A stretch of DNA of 21,220 nt. Source: Bog-756 sp036511155. GTDB taxonomy: Bacteria > Actinomycetota > Acidimicrobiia > Acidimicrobiales > RAAP-2. The notes below the pieces were generated by a model. That model ran no database searches. It saw only the letters and a list, made by a program, of their open reading frames with translations, and was not told the DNA's origin. Shown here piece by piece: positions 7,133-15,200 of the stretch (position 1 is its first letter; every line of letters begins with the position of its first letter). Position numbers and translations under genes: made by a program. Location of the stretch: assembly GCA_036511155.1 (NCBI GenBank), contig DATCCR010000148.1, positions 1 to 21,220 of the forward strand, given 5' to 3'.

Positions 7133-8224
7133 TCAGGCCACCCCGGTCGCCCGGTCGGCGGCCACTGCGTCATAGGCGTCGTAGTCCTGGCTGGTGTCCT
7201 CGGCGAACTCGAACTCGAGCAGGCCCGCTGCGCCCCACCGCTCGCGCAAGTAGCCGTCGTTGGCGTCGAGCAGGCCGAGACGCCGCACATTGGGCACCAA
7301 CTTGGCGAAGAAGGCGTTCTGGAAGCCCTGGAACGGGGACGACTCCATGGACGCCGCCGCCTCGACGATGTACGGGACCACCGCTTCGACGGACACGCCC
7401 ATCCGCTCCCACACCTCGGGCGTCGCCGACCGGGCCCGGGCGTGCACCGTGTGCTCGAGGAGGAAGTCCTGGCGGTCCTTCAGCTCGGCGGCCGACAGGT
7501 GCTCGTAGTACTCGGACAGGGACAGGATCCCGAAGGCCACATGGCGGGCCTCGTCGGCCATGACGTAGCGCAGCAACTTCTTCAGCAGGGGCTCCGTGGT
7601 CCGGCGGGCCATGTCGCCGAAGGCCGACAGGGCCAGCGATTCGATGACGATCTGCATCCCCAGGTAGGCGATGTCCCACCGGCTGTCCTCGAGCAGCCCG
7701 GTGATCTGGGCCTCGAGGTGCGGGTTCATCGGGTAGGCGTCGCCCACCTTCTCGTCGATGTACCGGGCGAACACCTCGGTGTGACGGGCCTCGTCCATCG
7801 TCTGGGTGGCGGCGTAGTACTTGGCATCGATCCACGGCACGGTGTCGACGATCTTGGCCGCCGTCATCATGGCGCCCTGTTCGCCGTGCATGAACTGGCT
7901 GAGCAGCGCGGTGAACATCTCGATCCCGAGTGCGAGGAGCTCGGCGTCGCCCCACGAGGCGATGGGCGACCCGGGCATCCCGGTGACCTGGCGCATGAGC
8001 CGCATGTTGGGGGCGTCGAGATCGACCAGCGACTCGGGGTCCACGTCGGTCGACCAGTCGAGGTCGGTGACGCTCGCCCACTGGGACTGGGCGGCCTTGT
8101 TGTAGAGGGTGACCAGCTGAGGCCGGGTCCGGTCGTACTGCCACGTGTAGATGCTCTGGCAGTGGTCGTCGATCACCTTGCAGGTGGCGTCGACTTCAGC
8201 CCGTTCAGGCAGGTGCGTGGTCAT
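7133..8224 (-). CDS. Ferritin-like diiron protein (RNR-R2/acyl-ACP-desaturase-like fold)
   Basis: This 363-aa, mostly helical protein has the four-helix diiron signature: Glu115 (MHGEQGAMM), E145-A-R-H148 (MDEARH), Glu195 (VIESLALS) and E225-A-R-H228 (ADEARH). This E / ExxH / E / ExxH arrangement ligates two irons in ribonucleotide reductase R2, acyl-ACP desaturases, AurF-type N-oxygenases and related oxidases. Length and the doubled EARH motif fit uncharacterised 'ferritin-like domain' proteins of actinobacteria; oxygen-dependent oxidation of an organic substrate is more likely than iron storage. The ATG at 8224 follows GGAGGGAG at good spacing. The last 20 residues are acidic. A DECR-like SDR follows on the same strand and an SDR/glyoxalase pair is divergent, suggesting a lipid or xenobiotic pathway. 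The actual reaction is unknown. Confidence 0.83.
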   Translation of the reverse strand: MTTHLPERAEVDATCKVIDDHCQSIYTWQYDRTRPQLVTLYNKAAQSQWASVTDLDWSTDVDPESLVDLDAPNMRLMRQVTGMPGSPIASWGDAELLALGIEMFTALLSQFMHGEQGAMMTAAKIVDTVPWIDAKYYAATQTMDEARHTEVFARYIDEKVGDAYPMNPHLEAQITGLLEDSRWDIAYLGMQIVIESLALSAFGDMARRTTEPLLKKLLRYVMADEARHVAFGILSLSEYYEHLSAAELKDRQDFLLEHTVHARARSATPEVWERMGVSVEAVVPYIVEAAASMESSPFQGFQNAFFAKLVPNVRRLGLLDANDGYLRERWGAAGLLEFEFAEDTSQDYDAYDAVAADRATGVA

Positions 8225-8252
8225 CGGACTCCCTCCCCCGTCGGATCAGGAG

Positions 8253-8279
8253 CCGGTCCCGCACCAACTGGGGAACCGG
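8253..8279 (-). promoter_or_regulatory. Hairpin in the presumed 5' leader of the diiron gene
   Basis: CCGGTCCC (8253-8260) pairs with GGG-A-ACCGG (8271-8279): 8 bp with one bulged A around a 10-nt loop. It lies 28 nt upstream of the diiron start codon and downstream of the candidate -10 at 8298-8303, so it would be in the mRNA leader. Its function is unknown. Confidence 0.35.
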
Positions 8280-8297
8280 TGCCCGCCGACGCACTCG

Positions 8298-8303
8298 ATC
8301 CTA
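8298..8303 (-). promoter_or_regulatory. Candidate -10 element (TAGGAT) for the diiron-SDR unit
   Basis: TAGGAT on the minus strand fits TANNNT and is 74 nt from the ATG at 8224. No good -35 hexamer sits 16-18 nt upstream, which is common in actinobacterial promoters but weakens the call. Confidence 0.25.
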
Positions 8304-8340
8304 CGCCCCGGCGCGGGTCCGACCCAGGGGCGGTGCAGCA

Positions 8341-8358
8341 GCCCGGGCCTCCGGAGGC
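8341..8358. promoter_or_regulatory. Overlapping perfect palindromes (possible operator) between divergent genes
   Basis: GCCCGGGC (8341-8348) overlaps the 12-bp perfect palindrome GCCTCCGGAGGC (8347-8358), midway between the diiron gene and the divergent SDR gene. A dimeric repressor (TetR- or MarR-type) would bind such a site, but no regulator gene is adjacent and GC-rich palindromes arise by chance. Confidence 0.25.
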
Positions 8359-8427
8359 AGCCGACCGGTGACGGTGGCAGAGTGGTCCCTCAACCGACCG
8401 CACCGCTCGAATCGAAGGACGGCGCCC

Positions 8428-8508
8428 ATGCACGACCGACAGGCCATCGGGGAGGCGCACCCCACCCGGACGTCCACCCCCACCCGGACGGCAGGGACGG
8501 AACGATGA
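8428..8508 (+). CDS. Possible 26-codon leader ORF overlapping the SDR start (ATGA)
   Basis: An ATG at 8428, with AAGGA 9 nt upstream, opens 26 codons and ends in a TGA at 8506-8508 that overlaps the SDR start codon (8505) as ATGA. The C-terminal half is a repeat of H/T-P-T-R-T-S/A encoded by two copies of CCCACCCGGACG (8461-8472 and 8479-8490) with 18-nt period. Either this is a translated leader that couples into the SDR gene, or it is an incidental frame. There is no similarity I recognise. Confidence 0.3.
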   Translation: MHDRQAIGEAHPTRTSTPTRTAGTER

Positions 8509-9320
8509 TCCTCGAACGGTTCGGCCTGGACGGCCGGGTGGCCGTGGTCACGGGGGCCGGGCTCGGCATCGGCCGGGGCATCGCCATCGGGCTGGCCGAG
8601 GCCGGGGCCGACGTGGTCCTGGCCGCCCGGACGGAGTCGGACCTCGACGAGGTGGCCGGCCGGATCCGGGCGCTCGGGCGCCAGGCGGTGGTCGTCCCGA
8701 CCGACGTGGTCGTGGAGACCGAGTGCCGGCAGTTGATCGCCCGGGCCGTCGAGGAGTTCGGAAGACTCGACATCCTGGTCAACAACGCCGGCGGGGCCAT
8801 GCCGAGGGCCGCCCTCGACACCAGCGAGGGCTTCATGGCCCGGACCTTCGCCTTCAACGTGACCGCTCCACTGACCCTGACCAAGCTGGCCGCCCGGCAG
8901 ATGGTGGACACGGTGGGCCGGGGGTCGGTGGTCAACATCTCGTCGAGGTCGGCCTCCATGACCCAACCGATGTTCGTCGCCTACGGCGCGGCCAAGGCCG
9001 CCCTCGACCGGATGACCCGCAACCTGGCCCCCGAGCTCGCACCCAGGGTGCGGGTCAACGCGTTGGACGTGGGCGGCGTGGCCACCCGATCCCTCGAGAT
9101 CGTGCTGACCGACGACTCGTTGCGGGAGCAGTTCCTGGCCGGCACCCCGATGGCCCGGCCCGGCGAGCCCGAGGACATCGCCTGTGCGGTGCTCTACCTG
9201 GCATCCGACGCCTCGTCGTGGGTGACCGGCAAGGTGTTCGAGATCGACGGAGGGACCGAGGCGCCGGCCATCGTCGTGCCGACAGACCCGCTCGAGCCGA
9301 GCCCCGGGTCGGCCCGGTGA
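8505..9320 (+). CDS. SDR-family NAD(P)-dependent oxidoreductase
   Basis: This 271-aa classical short-chain dehydrogenase has every catalytic element: TGAGLGIG (16-23) for the cofactor, NNAGG (93-97), Asn119, Ser146/147 (VNISSRSAS), Tyr160 and Lys164 (YGAAK), and a C-terminal SWVTGKVFEIDGG. The basic A-A-R-T after the second strand suggests NADP preference but is not decisive. The M-I-L-E-R-F-x-L-D-G-R-V-A opening resembles a set of actinobacterial SDRs annotated only as oxidoreductases. The ATG at 8505 has an AGGGACGGA site; the long in-frame extension upstream is not coding-like. Its stop overlaps the GTG of the glyoxalase-fold gene by 4 nt (GTGA), so the two are translationally coupled. It reduces or oxidises an alcohol/ketone of unknown identity. 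Confidence 0.87.
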   Translation: MILERFGLDGRVAVVTGAGLGIGRGIAIGLAEAGADVVLAARTESDLDEVAGRIRALGRQAVVVPTDVVVETECRQLIARAVEEFGRLDILVNNAGGAMPRAALDTSEGFMARTFAFNVTAPLTLTKLAARQMVDTVGRGSVVNISSRSASMTQPMFVAYGAAKAALDRMTRNLAPELAPRVRVNALDVGGVATRSLEIVLTDDSLREQFLAGTPMARPGEPEDIACAVLYLASDASSWVTGKVFEIDGGTEAPAIVVPTDPLEPSPGSAR

Positions 9321-9742
9321 CCGACGGGGGCGGGGGGCGGCCCGACCCGACCACCGGCCCCATGACCGGGCTGTCGCACGTGCAGCTCCGGGTGACCGAC
9401 GTGACGGCCAGCGCCGAGTGGTACACGGCGGCGCTCGGCCTCGAGCCCTTTCAGGCCGACCCGGCCATCGGCTACGTAGCCCTCCGCCACCCGACGTCCC
9501 GGGTGGTCATCGTGCTGACCACGGACACCTCGGGCACCTGGCTGTCGGACGGCGGCCCGCTCGACCACCTGGCCTTCGCGGTGCCCGACGGGGCCACCCT
9601 CGAGGCCTGGGCCGACCATCTCACGTCCGTGGGCATCGACCACCCCGGCGTGGTGCCCGAGAACGGCAACCCGTCGCTGCAGCTCCGGGACCCCGACGGC
9701 ACGGCGGTCGAGCTGGTGGCGCCCCGGCCACGTGCCGACTGA
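9317..9742 (+). CDS. VOC-superfamily (glyoxalase/bleomycin-resistance/extradiol dioxygenase-like) protein
   Basis: This 141-aa protein contains one vicinal-oxygen-chelate module. LSHVQLRVTDVTASAEWYTA (19-38) gives the first beta-alpha unit with His21, PLDHLAFAVPDG (81-92) the second with His84, and LQLRDPDGTAVELVAP (121-136) the closing strand with Glu132. His/His/Glu is the usual metal triad of VOC enzymes such as glyoxalase I and extradiol dioxygenases. The GTG at 9317 overlaps the SDR stop (GTGA), which supports coupling. An alternative ATG at 9362, directly before the domain, would give 126 aa, but neither start has a good Shine-Dalgarno site. Working with the SDR it may process a diol, lactoylglutathione-like or CoA intermediate; this is inference. 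Confidence 0.84.
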   Translation: MTDGGGGRPDPTTGPMTGLSHVQLRVTDVTASAEWYTAALGLEPFQADPAIGYVALRHPTSRVVIVLTTDTSGTWLSDGGPLDHLAFAVPDGATLEAWADHLTSVGIDHPGVVPENGNPSLQLRDPDGTAVELVAPRPRAD

Positions 9743-9763
9743 GGAGCCGGGCCGGCGGACCGC

Positions 9764-10915
9764 TCAGGGGGCGGCGGCCAGGGCCTCGCGGTAGGTGGCG
9801 CCGACCAACTCGGCCACCACCGCCATCGAGTAGCGGGTCCGCCACAGGTCGACGGCGGCGGCCGACGCCTCGGCGTGGGTGTCCGGGTCGAAGAGGTCGA
9901 TGAGGGCCTCGCTCACCTGCGATGGGTCGACCGGCACCCGGCGCACGCCGGGGCCGGTGAGGCCCTCGTCGATCCAGGGCAGGTCACTCGTCACCACGGG
10001 GATGCCCCGCTGCAGCGCCTCCAGGATCACGTACGGCGGGCCCGAGTCGCACCGGGTCGGGTGGACCAGGACGTCGACGGTCGGCAGCAGCTCGTCGAGC
10101 ACCCGCTGCCGGCTGACCCTGCCCATCCAGGTGACCGACGCCTCGGGTAGTTCGACGCCGTGGGGCCGCCGACCGCTCCCGACCACGACGAGCCGCGCCT
10201 CGGGGTGCTCGGCCAGCAGCTTCTGGAAGGCGGCGAGCACCACCGTCCCGCCCTTCTCCTCGAACATGGTCGAGACGAAGCCGACCGTCGTCGGCCGGTC
10301 CGTGCGGGGAGCCGTGGCCTCGCCCTCGATGCCGAGTGTCCGGACCACCACCCTGTCCCGGTCGGCGCCGGCGGCGAGGAGCTCGTCGCGGTAGTGGGCG
10401 GACTGGACCATGGTGCGGCAGGCACGCCGTGGGGGGAACCAGGAGGGCTCGGCTCCCACGACCCTGGACAGGGCGCGCTCGGCGATGGTGGCCGCCACCA
10501 CGTGGCCGCGTGACCAGCCGAACCGGTCCTCGTAGAGGACGGGCAGCGGGAAGCCGGAACTCGTCACGAGCGGCAGGTCCGTGTCGATCAGGCGCACCGG
10601 GAAGACATGGGCGTGCACGAGGTCGAACGCTCCGGGGTCCACGGTCAGGTAGCGGTAGGGCTCGCGGTACAGGAGACCGGTCTTCCGCATTCCGAGCTCG
10701 ACGGCCCGGGCACCGAAGACCAGGGCATCGGTGCCCTCCATGGCGCCGTGCCGGGGCCGGCGGCCCCGCTCGACCAGCGTCCCGTCGGCGAGCGCGTCGA
10801 CGTAGGTGGTGTAGGTCACACCCTCGGGAGGTCGGGCGACGAGCGCCTCGGTATAGGCGACGTCGCCCCCGGGAATGTCGTGACCGGAGACTGGACTCAT
10901 CAGCAGCACCCGCAC
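9764..10915 (-). CDS. GT4-family glycosyltransferase (GT-B fold)
   Basis: This 383-aa protein opens with VRVLLMSPVSGHDIPGGDVA, the N-terminal strand and glycine-rich loop of family-4 GT-B glycosyltransferases. The C-terminal Rossmann half starts at TVGFVSTMFEEKGG (210-223, 'EKG' phosphate-binding loop) and continues with RLVVVGSG (241-248). The nucleotide-sugar segment is CDSGPPYVILEALQRG (289-304). The EX7E motif is incomplete: Glu299 is present, but the first Glu position is Ser291, next to Asp290. Such enzymes transfer a sugar from an NDP-sugar onto lipids, polysaccharides or small molecules. The start is taken as GTG 10915 because the protein then begins exactly at the first strand; there is no Shine-Dalgarno site and a -10-like TACTCT lies 9 nt upstream, so a leaderless mRNA is plausible. 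ATG 10900 is the alternative. Confidence 0.83.
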   Translation of the reverse strand: MRVLLMSPVSGHDIPGGDVAYTEALVARPPEGVTYTTYVDALADGTLVERGRRPRHGAMEGTDALVFGARAVELGMRKTGLLYREPYRYLTVDPGAFDLVHAHVFPVRLIDTDLPLVTSSGFPLPVLYEDRFGWSRGHVVAATIAERALSRVVGAEPSWFPPRRACRTMVQSAHYRDELLAAGADRDRVVVRTLGIEGEATAPRTDRPTTVGFVSTMFEEKGGTVVLAAFQKLLAEHPEARLVVVGSGRRPHGVELPEASVTWMGRVSRQRVLDELLPTVDVLVHPTRCDSGPPYVILEALQRGIPVVTSDLPWIDEGLTGPGVRRVPVDPSQVSEALIDLFDPDTHAEASAAAVDLWRTRYSMAVVAELVGATYREALAAAP

Positions 10916-10924
10916 GATCGCGGA

Positions 10925-10930
10925 AGAGTA
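10925..10930 (-). promoter_or_regulatory. Candidate -10 (TACTCT) for a leaderless glycosyltransferase mRNA
   Basis: TACTCT reads on the minus strand 9 nt upstream of the GTG at 10915, the spacing expected if transcription starts at or next to the start codon. It fits TANNNT. No ribosome-binding site exists between it and the GTG, which is consistent with leaderless translation. No recognisable -35 hexamer is present. Confidence 0.35.
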
Positions 10931-11090
10931 CAAGGCCGGGGGCCCGAGCCACCAGCGCCACGGCCAGTGTTCACGAGCCCGAAACCGACGTCGCCCGGAC
11001 ACCGCGCCCCACCGGGGGGCACGGGAGGTGAACTCTGCTGGTCCGGTCGCCGGGGGCTCGGCGGTACCGCTCATGACCTCGGACGACTTG

Positions 11091-11118
11091 GTTGCCCGAG
11101 CAACTAGATTGTCCGGAC
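11091..11118. promoter_or_regulatory. Inverted repeat overlapping a -10-like box upstream of the LLM gene
   Basis: GTTGC-CCGA-GCAAC (11091-11104) is a perfect 5-bp inverted repeat directly followed by TAGATT (11105-11110, fits TANNNT) and the 8-bp palindrome GTCCGGAC (11111-11118). The block is 60-90 nt before the LLM start. It reads as a -10 flanked by two dyads, a typical repressor-site layout. No good -35 is seen and no regulator is adjacent. The rest of 10916-11176 shows nothing else I can name. Confidence 0.35.
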
Positions 11119-11176
11119 CCGGGCCGCCCCGACCGGCCGCACGCAACCCAGTGGCGACATCGACGACAGGATCCCC

Positions 11177-12220
11177 ATGGACCACCCTCTGGAACTCGGC
11201 ATCGACACCTTCGGCGACGTGACCGTGGACGCGTCGGGGACCCCGTTGAGCGAAGCCGAGGTGATCCGCAACGTGGTCGACGAGGCGGTGCTGGCCGATC
11301 AGGTGGGCATCGACTTCATCGGTGTGGGCGAGCATCACCGGGCCGACTTCGCCGTCTCCTCGCCCGAGACCGTGCTGGCCGCCATCGCCGGGCGGACCGG
11401 ACGGATCCGGCTCGGTTCGGCCGTGACCGTGCTCAGCTCCGACGACCCGGTGCGGGTGTTCCAGCGGTTCGCCACCCTCGACGCGGTGTCGGACGGACGG
11501 GCCGAGGTGATCCTGGGCCGGGGGTCCTTCACCGAGTCGTTCCCGCTGTTCGGCTACGACCTGGCCGACTACGAGGAGTTGTTCGAGGAGAAGGTCGATC
11601 TGTTCGTCCGCCTCCTGGCCGAGCGTCCGGTCACCTGGTCGGGCCGCACCCGGACCGCGCTGTCCGACCAGCCGGTCTACCCGCGAACCCAGTCGGGCCA
11701 CCTGGCGACCTGGATCGGCGTCGGCGGGAGCCCCGAGTCGGTCATCCGGGCGGCCCGCTACGGCCTGCCGCTCATGATCGCCATCATCGGCGGGGAGAGC
11801 GCCCGGTTCGCTCCGCTCGTCGACCTGTACCACCGGGCCCTCGACAAGTTCGAGCTGCCGCGGCTGCCCATCGGCGTGCACTCGCCCGGGCACATCGCCG
11901 ACACCGACGAGGAGGCCCGCGAGCAGCTGTGGCCCCACATGAAGCGCATGCGGGACAGGATCGGCGCCGAGCGCGGCTGGGGCCCGATGGGCCCGGACGA
12001 GTTCGAGCAGCTGGCGGGACCCCATGGCTCGCTCTACGTCGGGTCGCCCGAGACCGTGGCAGTCAAGATTGCCGCCACGGCCAAGACCCTGCAGCTGTCG
12101 AGGTTCGACATGAAGTACAGCGCCGGCCAGCTCCCCCACGACCTGCTGATGCGCTCGATCGAGCTCTACGGCACCGAGGTGGTGCCCCGGGTCCGCAGAC
12201 TGCTGGCCGACGAGGCCTGA
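11177..12220 (+). CDS. LLM-class flavin-dependent oxidoreductase (luciferase-like monooxygenase)
   Basis: This 347-aa TIM-barrel protein is typical of bacterial luciferase-like flavin enzymes. LELGIDTFGDVT (5-16) is the first strand; GVGEHHRADFAVSSP (49-63) is the conserved E-H-H-R segment near the flavin; LGSAVTVLSSDDPVRVFQ holds the phosphate-facing part; and AEVILGRGSFTESFPLFGYD is strongly characteristic of the 'probable oxidoreductase, LLM family' subgroup (2I7G type). VGGSPESV and IIGG follow in order. The cofactor could be FMN or F420; F420 use is common in actinobacteria but the sequence does not settle it. The ATG at 11177 has ACAGGA 7-8 nt upstream. Length is normal. It is divergent from the glycosyltransferase and convergent with the cyclase-STAND gene 23 nt away. 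Substrate unknown. Confidence 0.88.
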   Translation: MDHPLELGIDTFGDVTVDASGTPLSEAEVIRNVVDEAVLADQVGIDFIGVGEHHRADFAVSSPETVLAAIAGRTGRIRLGSAVTVLSSDDPVRVFQRFATLDAVSDGRAEVILGRGSFTESFPLFGYDLADYEELFEEKVDLFVRLLAERPVTWSGRTRTALSDQPVYPRTQSGHLATWIGVGGSPESVIRAARYGLPLMIAIIGGESARFAPLVDLYHRALDKFELPRLPIGVHSPGHIADTDEEAREQLWPHMKRMRDRIGAERGWGPMGPDEFEQLAGPHGSLYVGSPETVAVKIAATAKTLQLSRFDMKYSAGQLPHDLLMRSIELYGTEVVPRVRRLLADEA

Positions 12221-12243
12221 AGGGTCGGATCGGGTCAGCCGTT

Positions 12244-15200
12244 TCAGGCCAGTCCGGCGAGCGCCCCGGTAGCCCGCCGCTCGAGGAAGCCGTACCCCTG
12301 CTCCATCGACGTGTTCCGGCATCGGGTGAGGCGTGCACGGGCCCGGACCTCGTCACCTGGCCCGCCGCGCCGCACCAGCATCTGCCCCCACGTCATGTCG
12401 GTGTCGGCACCGAAGTACCGGGCCCCGGCCCGCTCGTTGTAGGCATCGGACATGGTCAGGTACGCCTCGGCCTCGTCCAAGCGTCCGAGCGCCGTAGCCA
12501 GGCCACCGAGGAACCTGCTGACCTGGCCCCGGGCGGTGGTACCACCGTTGGTGGCGACCAGGTCGGCGAACGGGGCGAGGAGGTCGAACAGGGCCACGGC
12601 AGCATCTCGATCATCGAGCAGCTCGGCCAACCAGGCGAAGTCCACTTGGCCCACCAGCCAGAGTGCATCGAGCGGGAGGTCGCACCCACCCTCCACGAAC
12701 CCCCGCAGGATCGCTCGGGCGTCGTCGGGACGGCCGCCCATCGCATAGGCGTGGGCCAGTTCCACGCGATTGGTGTCGGTGGCCAGGTCGGGAGCGTCGA
12801 CGAGCAGTTGCTCGATCACGGGGATCTGCGCGTCCAGCGTGCCCGCCTGGGCGGTGAAGGACAGCAGGTGTCCGCCGAAGAACACGACAGCGTCGGGCTC
12901 GCCCCCCTCGGTACCGACCTGCAAGCACGCCTCGGCCGTTGCCGCGGCCCGGGCGATATCGCCTTCGACCACCGCGGTGACCGACTCTCCCATCAGGCAG
13001 ACCCAGTGCATGACGGCCAACCCGAGGCGGGTGGCGATGCCCTGCATCGTGGCGCTGGCACGTTCACCCTCGGCGATGTCCCCGGTCATCCGGCACACAC
13101 AGGACCGCCACAGGGCGGCGAAGTACAGCTGGTAGGGATCGCCCACCCGGTGGGCCAGGTCCATGGCCAGTGCCGTCTGATCGAGGAGCCGGTCGGCGAG
13201 GTGGGGCACGTAGAGGGGGAAGGTCACCTGGTTGAGCACCCGGAGCAGCACCGCGTCGGACCCGGACGCCTCGGCGATGGCCACCGCCTCGTCGGCCAGG
13301 GCCAACCGGTGCTCGAGCGGTGCCCCGTAGGAGTACTCGGCGCAAAGGTTCGCCAGGACCAGGGCCCGGTCGGGGTGGCCGTCCGGGAGCCGGTCGAGGG
13401 CGGTCTCCAAGACCCCGATCTTGTCGAGGTCGTTGACACCCACCGCGCTGACCCAGCCCCGGTAGTTGGCGAGGGCGGCGGCGGCCAGGCGGTCGGTGTC
13501 GCCGAGTTCGGCCGCCCGCCGGGCGGCATCCAGCAGGGTGGCACGGAACACCGGTTCGCTCGACTGGCGTTGGGCCGTCCCCAGCCCGATGGCCAGGTCG
13601 AGGCCGAGGACCGGGTCGGGCGATCCGGCCTGGTCGAACAGGTCGAGAGCCTGGATGTAGTAGCGGAGCGCCTCGCCGGGGGCGAGTGCCGCCAGGGCGG
13701 CGTCGCCCGCCTGCCGCGAGTACCCGATGGCCTTGGCGAGATCGATCGGCTGGGAAGCGTTGACCCAGTGCCGGGCCAACTCACCCACCCGGTCCCCCGG
13801 CCGCCCGGCCACCAGCTCCTCGAGCGCCTCGGCCACCCGGCGGTGCACGCGGGCCCGACGGTTGGGGCCGAGGTCCTGGTAGAGGGTGTGCTGGATCAGG
13901 GCGTGGGCGAAGCTGTACCGCCCCGAAGCGTCGTTCGGCTCCCGCACCAACGATGCGGCAGCCGCCGCCTCGAGGATGTCGAGCAGGCCGTCCTCGTCGG
14001 TGCCGGTGGACCGGGCGAGGACGTCGAGGTCGAAGTCGCGCCCGATGACCGCGGCAGTCGCCAGCACCCGCTCGGCGCCGGGGCCGAGCCGACCGACCCG
14101 GGCACCGATCACCTCACGCACGCTGTCGGGCAGCGCCACCTGATCGAGCGACCCCTCGGCCACCCAGCGACCGCTGGCGTCCTGGAAGATGGCTCCCGTC
14201 TCGGCCAGGTTGCGCAGCACCTCACTCACGAAGAACGGGTTGCCGTCGGTCTCGCGGTAGACGGCGTGGGCCAGGCCGACGGCCGCCGGGTCCAACGTGT
14301 AGCCGGCCACCGCCTCCATCAGGGCGATCACGCCCGAGTCGTCGAGCCCGCCCAATTCGATCCGGGACACGCCGTCCATGCGCCGCAAGGCGGCCAGCGT
14401 GTCGAGGAAGGGGTGCACATGGGAGAGCACGTCGTCACGGTAGGTGCCGAGGACCAGCACCTGGCCGGCCCGGTCGGAGGCGGCCAGGTGCCGCAGGAGG
14501 AGGAGGCTCCCCTTGTCCGCCCACTGCAGATCGTCGAGGACCAGGACCACCGGTCGAGCCTCGGAGATCTGGGCGAGCAGGCCGACGGCGGCGGCGAACA
14601 ACAGGAACCGCTCGGTGTCGGAGTCGGTGGCCCGCGAGGGGGGCAGGTCGGGGATGCGGTCGGCGAGCGCCGGGACGACTCGGACCAGCTCCGAGCCGTG
14701 CGCGGCCACGTGGGCCACGAGGTCGTCGTCGGCGGCGTGGGTGACGAAGTGGCCGAGCGCCTCGGCGAACAATTGGTAGGGGGTGGCCAAGTCCTCTTCG
14801 CAGTGACCGAACAGGACGAGGGCCCCGGACGCGAGCGCGGCGCGTGCCGCTTCGGCCACCAGAGTGGTCTTGCCGAGGCCGGCCTCACCGGACACCAGCA
14901 CCACCTCGCCACCGCCTTCGGTCACCCGCTTGACCGACTCGGCGATCTGGGCGAGCTCGGGACCCCGGCCGACGACGCCGGGCTGCGGCCGGACCCCGAG
15001 TCGAGCGGGGAGCGGCACGGTGACCACTGGGTGGCTACCGCCGATCGGCTCCCACGCCACCTCGACGGCCTCGACCGGGTCGGGCAGGCCCTTGAGGTCC
15101 AACTCGCCCACGGGGCGGCAGTCATGGCGGTTGCGGCGGCCGGCCATCACCCGAACGGTGTCCGAGGCCAGGATCTGCCCCGACCCGGCCGCCCCACACA

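Noticed and set aside
9764..12322. A single 852-codon minus-strand frame across the glycosyltransferase and LLM regions
   Set aside because: Only the part from 10915 downward is a GT4 protein; the rest is antisense to the LLM gene and has no family resemblance.
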